This document shows positions 41,771 through 51,006 of a DNA stretch of 64,000 nt, one piece after another. The translations under genes and the position numbers were made by a program. This DNA comes from Klebsiella terrigena (lineage in GTDB: Bacteria > Pseudomonadota > Gammaproteobacteria > Enterobacterales > Enterobacteriaceae), in contig NZ_BJNO01000014.1 of assembly GCF_006539725.1 (NCBI RefSeq), forward strand, positions 1-64,000, written 5' to 3'. The notes below the pieces were generated by a model. The model searched no databases. It was not told the DNA's origin and saw nothing but the letters and a program-made list of their open reading frames with translations. Numbering within the stretch: the first letter of the stretch is position 1; each line of letters begins with the position of its first letter.

Positions 41771-42703
41771 TCAGCGTTTGGCCGCCAGGGCGGCAATATC
41801 TTTCGGCGTGGTGCGACAGCAGCCGCCAATCAGTTTTGCCCCCGCCGCCAGCCACTGCGGCAGATACTCGCTGAGGGCAACGCAGGACTCGCCGTGATGG
41901 TGCCAGGTTTTGCTCACCGCGTCGTAGTGTTCCCCGGAGTTGGGATAGACCACCAGCGGCAGCGCGGTCAAACCATGCAGATGCTGTAACGCGGCGGTGG
42001 TGTTCTCCAGCGCAATACAGTTAATGCCCAGCGCCACCACCTGCGGAGACTCCGCAAGCGCCGCCACCACTTCGCTCAGCGGCGTGCCGTCGCTGAGATG
42101 CCCGGCGTCGCGCAGGGTAAACGAGAACCAGGCGCGAGCGCGCGGGTACTCAGCCAGCAGCAGCGCCAGCGCCTTAATTTCGGCAAATGACGGCAGGGTT
42201 TCGCAGGCCAGCAGATCGGCTCCGGCATCGAGAAGCGCTTCCACGCGCGGGCGATGGAAGGCCTGAAACTCTTCCACGCTGCGCTGGTAATCGCCGCGAT
42301 ATTCCGAACCATCGGCAAGATAGGCGCCGTACGGCCCCACCGAACCGGCGACCAGCAGCGTGCCGGCCTGCGGGTTTTCTGCGAGGTAGGCTTCCCGCGC
42401 CTTGCGCGCCAGCTCAACGCTTTTTCCGATCAGCGCTTTCGACTGCGCCTCATCCAGCCCACAGGCGGCGAAGCCCGCCGGAGTGGCCTGATAGCTGGCG
42501 GTGATTGCGACCTGCGCTCCGGCGCGGAAATAGTCGAGGTGCACGTCGCGAATCAGCTGCGGATTTTCCAGCAGCACCCGCGCTGACCACAGGCTATCGG
42601 CCAGATTACAGCCGCGCGCTTCCAGCTCCGTCGCCATCGCACCGTCGAGCAGCACAAAGGGCTCGCGGGAGAGGATAGAGGTTAACGGGTTATTCTGCGA
42701 CAT
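41771..42703 (-). CDS. mmuM: Homocysteine S-methyltransferase MmuM
   Basis: MmuM transfers a methyl group from S-methylmethionine (or S-adenosylmethionine) to homocysteine, giving methionine. It has 310 residues. It is a zinc-dependent TIM barrel with the ligand Cys in GINCIA and the Cys pair in [15 protein letters not shown] near the C terminus. [15 protein letters not shown] and [16 protein letters not shown] also match the family. The start lies 14 bp inside the end of mmuP, so the two genes are cotranscribed and translationally coupled. Confidence 0.96.
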   Translation of the reverse strand: MSQNNPLTSILSREPFVLLDGAMATELEARGCNLADSLWSARVLLENPQLIRDVHLDYFRAGAQVAITASYQATPAGFAACGLDEAQSKALIGKSVELARKAREAYLAENPQAGTLLVAGSVGPYGAYLADGSEYRGDYQRSVEEFQAFHRPRVEALLDAGADLLACETLPSFAEIKALALLLAEYPRARAWFSFTLRDAGHLSDGTPLSEVVAALAESPQVVALGINCIALENTTAALQHLHGLTALPLVVYPNSGEHYDAVSKTWHHHGESCVALSEYLPQWLAAGAKLIGGCCRTTPKDIAALAAKR

Positions 42704-44096
42704 GCTGTTGCTCCCTGTTGAGTTGTCGTGAGTGGGTCAGATACCAGGCACCATAGCACAGCGCCACGAAGGGGATCCCGCACCACAGCGCAATGCGCTG
42801 GCTGGGGTCAAACGCCAGGCCCACGCAGGCCACCAGGCATAAAATGAATCCCAGCACCGGCACCAGCGGATACCAGGGCGCGCGGTAGTGCAGTTCGCTC
42901 AGGGCTTTACCCTGCTGGAGATGGCGACGGCGGAACATAAAGTGCGAGGCGCAGATGCTGAGCCACACCGCCACCACCGCAAAGCCGGAAATCGCCGACA
43001 GCGCAACAAATACCGTATCTGGCGCAATTACGCTGGAAAACAGCGCCAGCACGCCGCCAAGCATGCTCACCGACAGCGCGGTCAGCGGCACGCCGTTTTT
43101 GTTCACTTTGGCAAAGCACGCCGGCAGAGTCCGCTCGTTCGCCAACGACCACAGCATCCGCCCGGAGGCGTAGAGGCCGGAGTTGGCCGCCGACAGGATC
43201 GCCGTCAGGATCACGAAGTTAAAGATATCCGCCGCGTAGGGGATGCCCACCTTTTCAAAGACCAGCACAAACGGGCTTTTCTCCACTCCCGCCTGCTGCA
43301 TCGGGATCAGCGCCGCCAGCACAAACACGGTGCCGATAAAAAAGATAATCAGCCGGGCGATGGTGGTACGAATGGCGATCGGGATGACCTTATGCGGGTT
43401 TTGCGTTTCGCCCGCCGCGATGCCGATAAGTTCGGTCCCGGAGAAGGCGAAGTTCACCGCGACCATGGTCATCAGGATCGGCAGGCCGCCGTGGGGGAAC
43501 CAGCCTTCAGAGGTCAGGTTACGCAGCCCCGGCGCCGGCGAGCCGTCCTGCATCGGGATAATGCCGAATATCGCCGCCCCGCCGAGAATAATAAAGGCGA
43601 TGATGGTGATGACTTTGACCAGCGAAAACCAGAACTCGCCTTCGGCAAAGAAGCGGGTAGAGATGACGTTGAGAAAGAAAATCACCGCGCAGAACACCAC
43701 GCACCATACCCACACCGGCACCTGCGGAAACCAGTACTGCATACAGAAACCGGCGGCGGTAAAGCTCGAGCCGAGCGCCACCGTCCACGTCAGCCAGTAG
43801 AGCCACGCTACCGTGTACCCCGTTGCCGGGCCGAGATAGCGGGCGGCGTAGACGTGAAACGCCCCGGTCTCCGGCATCGCCACCGACAGCTCGCCGAGGC
43901 ACTGCATCACCAGCCAGACCACCAGCGCGCCAATCAGATAGGCCAGCAGCGTTCCCGCCGCCCCGGTGGTCGAGATGATATAGCCGGTATTAAAGAACAG
44001 GCCGGTGCCAATCACGCCGCCCAGCGAGAGCATGATCAGGTGGCGGGTTTTCATGGTGCGCTTCAGCGGCTCACCCTGCTGTAGTGTACTTTGCAT
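42690..44096 (-). CDS. mmuP: S-methylmethionine permease MmuP
   Basis: This 468-residue APC-family inner-membrane permease has about 12 helices and imports S-methylmethionine. It is nearly identical to E. coli MmuP ([20 protein letters not shown], a [20 protein letters not shown] block, [17 protein letters not shown]). The start was placed at the ATG giving [13 protein letters not shown] with AAGG just upstream; an ATG 24 bp earlier would add 8 residues. With mmuM it forms a salvage operon. In E. coli K-12 mmuPM lies elsewhere, near the CP4-6 prophage, so the position next to tau is different. Confidence 0.94.
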   Translation of the reverse strand: MQSTLQQGEPLKRTMKTRHLIMLSLGGVIGTGLFFNTGYIISTTGAAGTLLAYLIGALVVWLVMQCLGELSVAMPETGAFHVYAARYLGPATGYTVAWLYWLTWTVALGSSFTAAGFCMQYWFPQVPVWVWCVVFCAVIFFLNVISTRFFAEGEFWFSLVKVITIIAFIILGGAAIFGIIPMQDGSPAPGLRNLTSEGWFPHGGLPILMTMVAVNFAFSGTELIGIAAGETQNPHKVIPIAIRTTIARLIIFFIGTVFVLAALIPMQQAGVEKSPFVLVFEKVGIPYAADIFNFVILTAILSAANSGLYASGRMLWSLANERTLPACFAKVNKNGVPLTALSVSMLGGVLALFSSVIAPDTVFVALSAISGFAVVAVWLSICASHFMFRRRHLQQGKALSELHYRAPWYPLVPVLGFILCLVACVGLAFDPSQRIALWCGIPFVALCYGAWYLTHSRQLNREQQHVAE

Positions 44097-44332
44097 ATTA
44101 CCTTCTATACGTATGGACATCTAAACATCCAAAGAGGTGCAGTTATACCGCGCCGCAGCTGAAATTGCAAAACAAGCGCCGCTTTCCACGCCATTTTACG
44201 GGCGTTTGCCCGAAAAATGCGCGCGGGTTCCGGGCATTTAAATGACAAAAAGCAAAACGTGATCGGCATAAACACAAAAATAAAACAATGTTGCTATTTT
44301 TACAAAACACAACACCTAAAAAGGATAATCAG

Positions 44333-45715
44333 ATGACAACCCGCCCCTTTCCTCTGTTGGCTGCCGCCGCTATCGTCGGCGTCATCCCCTTTCATACGGT
44401 TCTCGCCGCCAGCGCGGTGACGTTTGCGGATAAAGTCTGCGACGTCACCCAATACGGCGCAGAAGGCCACCGCCTGCAGATTGCGCTGAATACCGACGCC
44501 ATTCAAAAAGCGATCGATGACTGCGCCGCCGCAGGTGGCGGCACGGTGCGGGTCCCGAAGGGAAACTATCTGACCAATCCGCTGTTTTTGAAAAGTAATA
44601 TTCGGCTCAAGCTGGAGAAAGACGCGACCCTCGTCGCCTCAAGCGAAGTCGCAGCCTGGCGCGGAGATGAAAAAACGCAGTATGCTGCAGCGGAAAACGG
44701 CTGGCTGCCGTTTATCAGCATCGCCAATGCGCAAAACGTCGCTATCGTGGGTGAAGGGACCATCGACGGCCAGGGAGCGGTATGGTGGGAGCGCTGGCGA
44801 GAAAATATTCGCGCCAGCGGCAAGAAAGGCGGCACCGACCGGCCGCGGCTGATCTACATCACCCGTTCGAGCAACGTGCTGATCGACGGCGTGACCCTCA
44901 CCCACTCTCCCAGCTTCCACATCGTCACCCGCTACGCGCATGATATCGACATTAACGGCACGCGAATTTTATCCCCGTGGCATGCGCCGAATACCGACGC
45001 CATCGATCCTATCGACAGCCAGAACATCCGCATCACCAACAACTATATCGACTGCAATGACGACCATATCGCCATCAAAGCGGAGAGAGCCGATCCGCGC
45101 TTCCCTGACGGGGTGGTCGATAATATTTACATCGCCAACAATACGCTCAGGCAGGGGCGCGGTATCTCTATCGGCAGCGAAAGCGCCGGCGGCGTCAACA
45201 ACGTGCTGGTGGAAAACAACACCTTTGAAGGCTCAATGTACGGCATTCGCATTAAGAGCCCGCGCGGCAAAGGCGGAGAGGTAAAAAATATCGTTTACCG
45301 CAACACCACCATGCATAACGTCGAGGTGCCGCTGGTCTTCTCCGCCTACTACAAAGCCGCGCCTATCGTGCAGGCCGAGGTCGACAAGCAGCTGCAGGCC
45401 GGAGGATTTACCCTCGGCGAGCAGATCTACCCGCCGGACAGCGACCCGAAACAGCCGTTCGACAAATATAAAACCCCGCACTTCAGCAATATCACCGTGG
45501 AAAATTTAACCTCCACCGGCGATAGCAAAGCGGCGGCCTATATTATCGGCACCCCGGAGGCGCCGCTGAGCGGGTTCCACTTTAGCAACGTCAACATCGA
45601 GGCGACCCGCGGTCTGCGCATTCGTCACGCCGAGCTGGAGACCCGAGGCCTCAACCTGAAGGTAAAAGAGGGCCCGGTGATTCAACAGGACGCGGGCGCC
45701 GTCGTTCGCGACTAG
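44333..45715 (+). CDS. Secreted glycoside hydrolase family 28 (polygalacturonase-like)
   Basis: This 460-residue protein has an N-terminal signal peptide (cleavage near TVLA-A) followed by a parallel beta-helix. GH28 enzymes hydrolyse galacturonan or related pectic chains by inversion. Visible catalytic blocks are Asn220-Thr-Asp222, Asn242-Asp243-Asp244 and Arg306-Ile-Lys308. The spacing between the first two acids matches polygalacturonases. At the position of the usual Gly-His-Gly the sequence is Gly275-Arg276-Gly277. The product is probably periplasmic, as no lipobox is seen. AAAGGAT precedes the ATG. No pectate transport genes are next to it; mmuP is divergent. Substrate could be a galacturonan or rhamnogalacturonan oligomer. 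Confidence 0.85.
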   Translation: MTTRPFPLLAAAAIVGVIPFHTVLAASAVTFADKVCDVTQYGAEGHRLQIALNTDAIQKAIDDCAAAGGGTVRVPKGNYLTNPLFLKSNIRLKLEKDATLVASSEVAAWRGDEKTQYAAAENGWLPFISIANAQNVAIVGEGTIDGQGAVWWERWRENIRASGKKGGTDRPRLIYITRSSNVLIDGVTLTHSPSFHIVTRYAHDIDINGTRILSPWHAPNTDAIDPIDSQNIRITNNYIDCNDDHIAIKAERADPRFPDGVVDNIYIANNTLRQGRGISIGSESAGGVNNVLVENNTFEGSMYGIRIKSPRGKGGEVKNIVYRNTTMHNVEVPLVFSAYYKAAPIVQAEVDKQLQAGGFTLGEQIYPPDSDPKQPFDKYKTPHFSNITVENLTSTGDSKAAAYIIGTPEAPLSGFHFSNVNIEATRGLRIRHAELETRGLNLKVKEGPVIQQDAGAVVRD

Positions 45716-45727
45716 CGCTACATTTGT

Positions 45728-45778
45728 GGGCAGCTGCACCAGGACGCATATCTTTGCGCGCGCAGGCTGCCCTTTTTT
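45728..45778 (+). terminator. Terminator-like structure behind the GH28 gene
   Basis: GGGCAGC (45728-45734) pairs with GCTGCCC (45766-45772) followed by six Ts. The 31-base loop contains a GCGCGCGC stretch. It begins 12 bp behind the GH28 stop. Confidence 0.6.
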
Positions 45779-45894
45779 GGATCGTCCCGCGGCTAACCCC
45801 CCGCGTTTATCGGGGCTCTGACCTGGCACTCTCTTTGCAACCCTCCACATATCTGAAATACCAGGTTCACCAGGCGTCATTATTGCAGGCAGTT

Positions 45895-46021
45895 TGGGCA
45901 TGGACAGCGCGCAAAAACCGGAGCGTACACCTGGTACGTGAGGATTTATTCGCTGCGCTCACCCTGCGGGCCGCCCTAAAGGGCGTTCAAAATACTCGCG
46001 TATTTTGTTGAGCACTGCCCA
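45895..46021. repeat. Compound palindromic intergenic repeat (MITE-like)
   Basis: About 127 bp are bounded by TGGGCA (45895-45900) and TGCCCA (46016-46021). Inside are three perfect palindromes: CGTAC-ACCTG-GTACG (45924-45938), CGCCCT-AA-AGGGCG (45972-45985) and CAAAATAC-TCGC-GTATTTTG (45988-46007). The GCGTACACCTGGTACGT centre recalls repeated intergenic elements I associate with Klebsiella genomes, but I cannot confirm the copy number. It lies between the GH28 terminator and the ethanolamine permease gene, so it may affect that promoter. Confidence 0.5.
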
Positions 46022-46085
46022 GGCCTCAGCTGGCAAATAAAATAGCGTGGTGAGCCGGGTCACTTTATCTGGCGAGGTCGTAAAA

Positions 46086-47465
46086 ATGACAGAGCAAACC
46101 ACAACGCTAAAAAGAACGCTCGGCAGTTTCCGCCTGTGGGGGATTGCCGTTGGGCTGGTTATTTCCGGGGAGTATTTCGGCTGGAGCTACGGCTGGTCCC
46201 AGGCCGGGACGCTGGGATTTCTCATCGTGGCGCTGGCGGTTGCCGCCATGTACTGCGCCTTTATTTTTAGTTTCACCGAGCTGACGACCGCGATCCCCCA
46301 CGCCGGCGGCCCGTTCGCCTACGCCTACCGCGCTTTTGGCCCGACCGGCGGCTTTATTGCCGGCTTCGCGACGCTGATTGAGTTCGTCTTCGCCCCGCCG
46401 GCGATTGCCATGGCGATTGGTGCCTACCTCAACGTCCAGTTTCCGGCGCTGGACCCAAAATGGGTGGCCTGCGGCGCCTACGTCATCTTTATGACGCTGA
46501 ACATTCTCGGCGTCGGCATTGCCGCTACCTTTGAGCTGATTGTCACCCTGCTGGCGATTTTCGAACTGCTGGTGTTTATGGGCGTGGTCGCTCCGGGCTT
46601 CTCGTGGAGCCACTTCACCGCCAACGGCTGGGCCGGAGCGGAGAGCTTCAGCGGGCTGGCGCTGCCGGGAATGTTCGCGGCCATTCCTTTTGCAATCTGG
46701 TTCTTTCTGGCTATTGAAGGCGCATCGATGGCCGCCGAAGAGGCTAAAGATCCGCAGCGCACCATCCCCCGCGCGCTGGGCGGCGGGATCCTGACCCTTA
46801 CCGTATTGGCGCTCGGCGTCATGGTGTTTGCCGGCGGCGTCGGCGACTGGCGGGCGCTCGCTAACATCAACGATCCGCTGCCGCAGGCGATGAAAATGGT
46901 GGTCGGCAGCAGCAGCGGCTGGCTGCATATGCTGGTATGGCTGGGGCTGTTCGGCCTGGTGGCTTCGTTCCACGGCATTATCATGGGCTACTCCCGGCAG
47001 ATCTACTCGCTGGCGCGGGCCGGCTACCTGCCCGCCAGCCTGGCAACGCTCAACCGCCGCACCCGCACGCCGCATCTGGCGATCCTCGCCGGGGGCGTGG
47101 TGGGCATTGCCGCTATTTTCTCCGACTCGCTGATCACCATCAGCGGGATGCCGCTCACCGCCTGCATCGTCACGATGTCGGTATTTGGCGCTATTGTTAT
47201 GTATATCACCTCGATGGCGGCGCTGTTCAAGCTGCGCCGCAGCGAGCCGAAACTGATTCGCCCGTTCCGCGCGCCGCTCTATCCGTGGGCGCCGGCCTTC
47301 GCCCTGGCGATGGCGGTGCTCTGCCTGGTGGCGATGGTCTGGTATAACACGCTGCTGGCGCTGATTTTTGCGGCCATGATGCTCGGCGGCTACCTGTGGT
47401 TTCGTAAAACCGCGGCGGCCCGCGAGCGCGCGCCGGTGGATCCGCAGCTGCGTATAGTCTCCTGA
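46086..47465 (+). CDS. eat: Ethanolamine permease
   Basis: This 459-residue APC-family inner-membrane permease has about 12 helices. LGSFRLWGIAVGLVISGEYFGWSYGW at the start and the HAGGPFAYAYRAFGPTGGFIAGFATLIEFVFAPPAIA-like region are characteristic of the eat family of ethanolamine importers. It lies 9 bp upstream of eutB, and eutB-eutC follow on the same strand, which supports ethanolamine as substrate. The ATG giving MTEQTTTLKR has GAGG about 8 bp upstream. A frame extends 13 codons further upstream but is not conserved. Confidence 0.9.
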   Translation: MTEQTTTLKRTLGSFRLWGIAVGLVISGEYFGWSYGWSQAGTLGFLIVALAVAAMYCAFIFSFTELTTAIPHAGGPFAYAYRAFGPTGGFIAGFATLIEFVFAPPAIAMAIGAYLNVQFPALDPKWVACGAYVIFMTLNILGVGIAATFELIVTLLAIFELLVFMGVVAPGFSWSHFTANGWAGAESFSGLALPGMFAAIPFAIWFFLAIEGASMAAEEAKDPQRTIPRALGGGILTLTVLALGVMVFAGGVGDWRALANINDPLPQAMKMVVGSSSGWLHMLVWLGLFGLVASFHGIIMGYSRQIYSLARAGYLPASLATLNRRTRTPHLAILAGGVVGIAAIFSDSLITISGMPLTACIVTMSVFGAIVMYITSMAALFKLRRSEPKLIRPFRAPLYPWAPAFALAMAVLCLVAMVWYNTLLALIFAAMMLGGYLWFRKTAAARERAPVDPQLRIVS

Positions 47466-47474
47466 GGAGGCGGC

Positions 47475-48848
47475 ATGTATAAAACAACGCTATCAGGCCA
47501 GGTCTGGCGCTTTGATAGTCTGAAGACGCTACTGGCGAAGGCCTCTCCGGCACGTTCCGGGGATGCCCTCGCCGGGATTATCGCCGAGAGCGCCGAAGAG
47601 CGGATGGCGGCGAAAATGGCGCTGGCGGAGGTGCCGCTAAAGGCGATCCTCGACAGCCCGCTCATCCCCTACGAGCAGGACGAAGTCACCCGGCTGATTA
47701 TCGACACTCACGATAGCCGCGGCTTCGCGGCGATTAGCCACCTGACGGTGGGCGACTTTCGCGACTGGCTGCTTGACGACGCCACCGATACCGCCACCCT
47801 GCAGCAGGTGGCGCGGGCGATAACCCCGGAGATGGCGGCCGCGGTCAGCAAGCTGATGCGTAACCAGGACCTGATCCTCGCCGCCAGCAAATGCCGGGTA
47901 ACCACCCGCTTTCGCAATACGATTGGCCTGCCGGGGCATCTTAGCGTGCGTCTGCAGCCCAACCACCCGACCGACGATCTGAAGGGCATCGCCGCCAGCA
48001 TGCTCGACGGCCTGCTGTACGGCGCGGGCGACGCGGTTATCGGCATCAACCCGGCCAGCGACAGCCTGCCGGTGCTGGCGCAGCTCAACCATATGCTCGA
48101 CGATATCATTCAGCGCTTTGCGATCCCCACCCAGTCCTGCATTCTGACCCACGTCACCAACACCCTGCAGCTGATTGAGCGCGGCGCGCCGGTGGACCTG
48201 GTATTTCAGTCGGTGGCGGGCACCGAGGCGGCCAACGGCGGCTTCGGTATTAATCTGGCGCTGCTGCAGGAGGCCAGGGAGGCCGCGCTGAGCCTCAACC
48301 GCGGCACCCTCGGCAACAACGTGATGTATTTTGAAACCGGCCAGGGGAGCTGTCTTTCGGCTAACGCCCACCACGGCGTCGATCAGCAAACCTGCGAAGC
48401 CCGCGCCTACGCCGTCGCCCGCCATTTCGATCCGCTGCTGGTCAATACCGTGGTGGGATTCATCGGCCCGGAATATCTCTATGACGGGAAGCAGATTATT
48501 CGCGCCGGCCTCGAGGATCACTTCTGCGGCAAGATCATGGGGCTGCCGATCGGCTGCGACGTTTGCTACACCAACCACGCCGAGGCGGATCAGGATGACA
48601 TGGACACCCTGCTGACCCTGCTGTGCACCGCCGGGCTGACCTTTTTAATCGGCGTTCCCGGCGCGGACGATATCATGCTCAACTACCAAAGCACCTCGTT
48701 CCACGATGCCCTGTACGCCCGCCGCCTGCTGGGCCTCAAGCACGCGCCAGAGTTCGCCGCCTGGCTGACGAAAATGCAGATAACCCACCCGGACGGCGCG
48801 CTGCGCCTGACCGACGCCCGCCATCCTCTGCTTTCCGTGATGGCGTAA
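47475..48848 (+). CDS. eutB: Ethanolamine ammonia-lyase large subunit
   Basis: EutB is the catalytic barrel subunit of the adenosylcobalamin-dependent enzyme that splits ethanolamine into acetaldehyde and ammonia. It has 457 residues. YKTTLSGQVWRFDSLKTLLAKA, LVFQSVAGTEAANGGFGINL, MYFETGQGSCLSANAHHGVDQQT and IGCDVCYTNHAEADQDDMD blocks are clear. GAGGAGG precedes the ATG by 4 bp. No microcompartment shell, reactivase (eutA) or cobalamin adenosyltransferase genes adjoin it, unlike the main eut operon, so this is a compact, probably second, ethanolamine locus. Confidence 0.93.
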   Translation: MYKTTLSGQVWRFDSLKTLLAKASPARSGDALAGIIAESAEERMAAKMALAEVPLKAILDSPLIPYEQDEVTRLIIDTHDSRGFAAISHLTVGDFRDWLLDDATDTATLQQVARAITPEMAAAVSKLMRNQDLILAASKCRVTTRFRNTIGLPGHLSVRLQPNHPTDDLKGIAASMLDGLLYGAGDAVIGINPASDSLPVLAQLNHMLDDIIQRFAIPTQSCILTHVTNTLQLIERGAPVDLVFQSVAGTEAANGGFGINLALLQEAREAALSLNRGTLGNNVMYFETGQGSCLSANAHHGVDQQTCEARAYAVARHFDPLLVNTVVGFIGPEYLYDGKQIIRAGLEDHFCGKIMGLPIGCDVCYTNHAEADQDDMDTLLTLLCTAGLTFLIGVPGADDIMLNYQSTSFHDALYARRLLGLKHAPEFAAWLTKMQITHPDGALRLTDARHPLLSVMA

Positions 48849-48859
48849 GGAGAACCGGT

Positions 48860-49639
48860 ATGAATCGCCCCGACGCCTGGAACCCGCTACGTGAATTCAC
48901 CGCTGCGCGCATCGCGCTGGGCCGCAGCGGCGCCAGCCTGCCAACCCGCGAGGTGCTGAATTTTGGCCTCGCGCACGCCCGGGCGCGCGACGCCATCCAC
49001 CAGCCTTTTGACAGCGAAGGGTTGATATCCCCGCTGGCGGAGCTGGGCCTCTCGTCGCTGACGGTGCACAGCGCCGCCGCCGATCGGCATATCTATCTTA
49101 ACCGCCCCGATCTGGGGCGACGGCTGAACGATGAGAGCCGCGCGGACCTCGCCGCCAGCGGCGCGCGTCCCGCCGACCTGCTGCTGGTTATCGGCGACGG
49201 GCTCTCCTCTTACGCGGTGCAGCGCCAGACCCTGCCGCTGATCCGCGCCCTGCTGCCCTATCTGCAGACGCTGGGGCTGAGCCTCGCGCCGGTGGTGCTG
49301 GCCCATCAGTCTCGGGTCGCGCTGGGGGATGATATTGGCGAAACGCTGCGGGCCCGCGCGGTGGCGATACTGATTGGCGAACGGCCGGGGCTTTCGTCAC
49401 CGGACAGCCTCGGGGTTTACCTGACCTGGCAACCGCATCGTCAGCGGCTGGAGTCGGAGCGCAACTGTATTTCGAATATTCGCCCGGAAGGGCTGGGCTA
49501 TGATGCCGCCGCCTTTAAGCTGGCGTGGCTGCTGGAGCAGGCTTTTCTGCGCCGGCTGACCGGCGTGCGTCTGAAGGATGAAAGCGATAATCCGGCACTG
49601 CATGGCAGGGTGAAACCCCTGGTCATCGGGAAAGATTAA
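48860..49639 (+). CDS. eutC: Ethanolamine ammonia-lyase small subunit
   Basis: EutC helps bind cobalamin at the subunit interface of the lyase. It has 259 residues, shorter at the N terminus than the roughly 295-residue form of the large eut operon. FTAARIALGRSGASLPTREVLNFGLAHARARDA, DLLLVIGDGLSSYAVQ and SNIRPEGLGYDAAAFKL are typical. AAGGAGAA stands 6 bp before the ATG, 11 bp behind eutB. The long frame running upstream over eutB is not conserved. No regulator adjoins the three genes. Confidence 0.93.
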   Translation: MNRPDAWNPLREFTAARIALGRSGASLPTREVLNFGLAHARARDAIHQPFDSEGLISPLAELGLSSLTVHSAAADRHIYLNRPDLGRRLNDESRADLAASGARPADLLLVIGDGLSSYAVQRQTLPLIRALLPYLQTLGLSLAPVVLAHQSRVALGDDIGETLRARAVAILIGERPGLSSPDSLGVYLTWQPHRQRLESERNCISNIRPEGLGYDAAAFKLAWLLEQAFLRRLTGVRLKDESDNPALHGRVKPLVIGKD

Positions 49640-49745
49640 AGCTGCTCGGGGCTGCGGCAGATAAGTTCAGTCGCCGCAACCGCAAGCAGCCTTGTGCTAC
49701 ACAAAGCACACCTCGTTCCAGTAGGCTTCACGCGTCCTGCGCCGC

Positions 49746-49922
49746 TCAGTATGTTTTATCATGGCGAAACCACCGCGTTTCGACATTCCCCATATCAATG
49801 CCGTACAGGCTGGCGACCGGTAATATGGCCTCCATCATTCTCTGGGTATCCTGCTGTCCGGCTTCAGCGTGAGATAGCGAAGCCAGCCAGCGCGTCATTC
49901 GCTGCCATAATGTGAGTTTCAT
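49746..49922 (-). CDS. Unrecognised small protein, 58 residues
   Basis: A 58-codon frame on the minus strand begins ATG-AAA with GGAGG 5 bp upstream, an excellent ribosome site. The product starts MKLTLWQRMTRWLASLSHAE, has an amphipathic, Trp- and Met-containing helix (about 1-35), then ILPVASLYGIDMGNVETRWFRHD. I do not recognise a family. The predicted peptide is soluble or peripherally membrane-bound; there is no true transmembrane segment. It lies between eutC and the amino-acid transporter genes in a 555 bp gap and converges on eutC. The good ribosome site and protein-like composition support it; the lack of a family argues for caution. Confidence 0.55.
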   Translation of the reverse strand: MKLTLWQRMTRWLASLSHAEAGQQDTQRMMEAILPVASLYGIDMGNVETRWFRHDKTY

Positions 49923-50195
49923 TTTTTCCTCCGTCGGGAAGCGTTTTGCCTGGGTCTATTTCAACCACAGCCTGCGCCGCTCGGGAAATATCAATTCCGT
50001 CTTTTCAATCCCGGAAGATGCATATTACGCGTCTTCTCCAGGGCCGCCGGGCGTGCGCCGCCCTATGCCAATACCCATGATCTTGTTAAGTTCTTTTTTG
50101 CTATAGATAAGAACTTTTTCTTCTTTGCCGTCAGCGGCCAATCTATGGGAGCGTAATAACCACAGAACATATACAGGGACTTAGGGGATATAATA
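49923..50195. other. Divergent promoter region between the small gene and the amino-acid transporter
   Basis: These 273 bp precede the binding-protein gene. The last third is AT-rich (AAGTTCTTTTTTGCTATAGATAAG around 50088-50111) and TATAGAT-like -10 sequences are present. No further gene is visible. Confidence 0.4.
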
Positions 50196-51005
50196 ATGCG
50201 CAAGACAAAAACAAAAATTGCACTGGCGCTGGGCATTTTGGTGCTTGCCGCGCAGACTCAGGCCGACCAGCTGGCGGATATCAAAGCCGCCGGGGTAGTA
50301 AAAGTCGCCACCTTCGATGCCAACCCGCCGTTTGGCTCGGTTGACCCGAAAACGCACCAGATCGTCGGCTATGACGTTGATTTCGCCCAGGCGCTGGCTA
50401 AATCTCTCGGCGTGAAGCTGGAGCTGGTCGCCACCAACCCGGCCAACCGCATTCCGCTGCTGCAGTCCGGTAAGGCCGATCTGATCGTCGCCGATATCAC
50501 CATCACCCCGGAACGCGCGCAGGTGATTGATTTCTCAACGCCGTACTTTGTCACCGGCCAGCAGTTCCTCGTGCCGGCTAAGTCGGCGGATAAGCTTGAT
50601 GACTACAGCAAAGCGCGCATCGGGGCGGTCAAAGGCACCACCGGCGAGCAGGCGCTGCACCAGCGCTTCCCGCAGTCGCGCGTGCTCTCCTATGACGATA
50701 TTCCGCTGGCGCTGACCGCGCTGCGTAACGGCAACGTGCAGGCGATTACCCAGGACAGCACCATTCTCGCCGGCCTGCTGGCGGAAGCGCCGGATAAAGC
50801 CAACTTTAAAATCATCCCCGACCTGCTGAGCAAAGAGGAGATCGGCGTCGGCGTGAAGAAAGGCGAGCCGGCGCTGCTGAAGGCGGTGAACGACGAGCTG
50901 GTGAACCTGGAGAAATCTGGCCAGGCGGCAAAAATTTACGACGTCTGGTTCGGCCCGGCGACCAAAACCCCACAGCCGCGCGCGTTTACCATAGAAGCTA
51001 AATAA
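50196..51005 (+). CDS. Polar amino acid ABC transporter substrate-binding protein
   Basis: This 269-residue family 3 periplasmic binding protein has a signal peptide ending near AAQTQA. The fold is seen in GVVKVATFDANPPFGSVD, VGYDVDFAQALAKSLGVKLELV, an Arg in ANRIPLLQSGKADLIVADIT that usually binds the amino acid alpha-carboxylate, and ARIGAVKGTTGEQAL. GGGGAT stands upstream of the ATG. It begins a four-gene operon with an ATPase and two permeases. The exact amino acid cannot be read from sequence. Confidence 0.9.
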   Translation: MRKTKTKIALALGILVLAAQTQADQLADIKAAGVVKVATFDANPPFGSVDPKTHQIVGYDVDFAQALAKSLGVKLELVATNPANRIPLLQSGKADLIVADITITPERAQVIDFSTPYFVTGQQFLVPAKSADKLDDYSKARIGAVKGTTGEQALHQRFPQSRVLSYDDIPLALTALRNGNVQAITQDSTILAGLLAEAPDKANFKIIPDLLSKEEIGVGVKKGEPALLKAVNDELVNLEKSGQAAKIYDVWFGPATKTPQPRAFTIEAK

Positions 51006-51006
51006 T

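Noticed and set aside
42888-44084. 398-codon plus-strand frame opposite mmuP
   Set aside because: His/Arg/Gln-rich composition is typical of the antisense of a membrane protein gene; mmuP is unambiguous.
46107-47075. 322-codon minus-strand frame opposite the ethanolamine permease
   Set aside because: Charged, low-complexity translation typical of the antisense of a transporter gene.
48623-48859. N-terminal extension of EutC over eutB
   Set aside because: Arg/Pro-rich sequence unlike the family; the ATG at 48860 has a good ribosome site.
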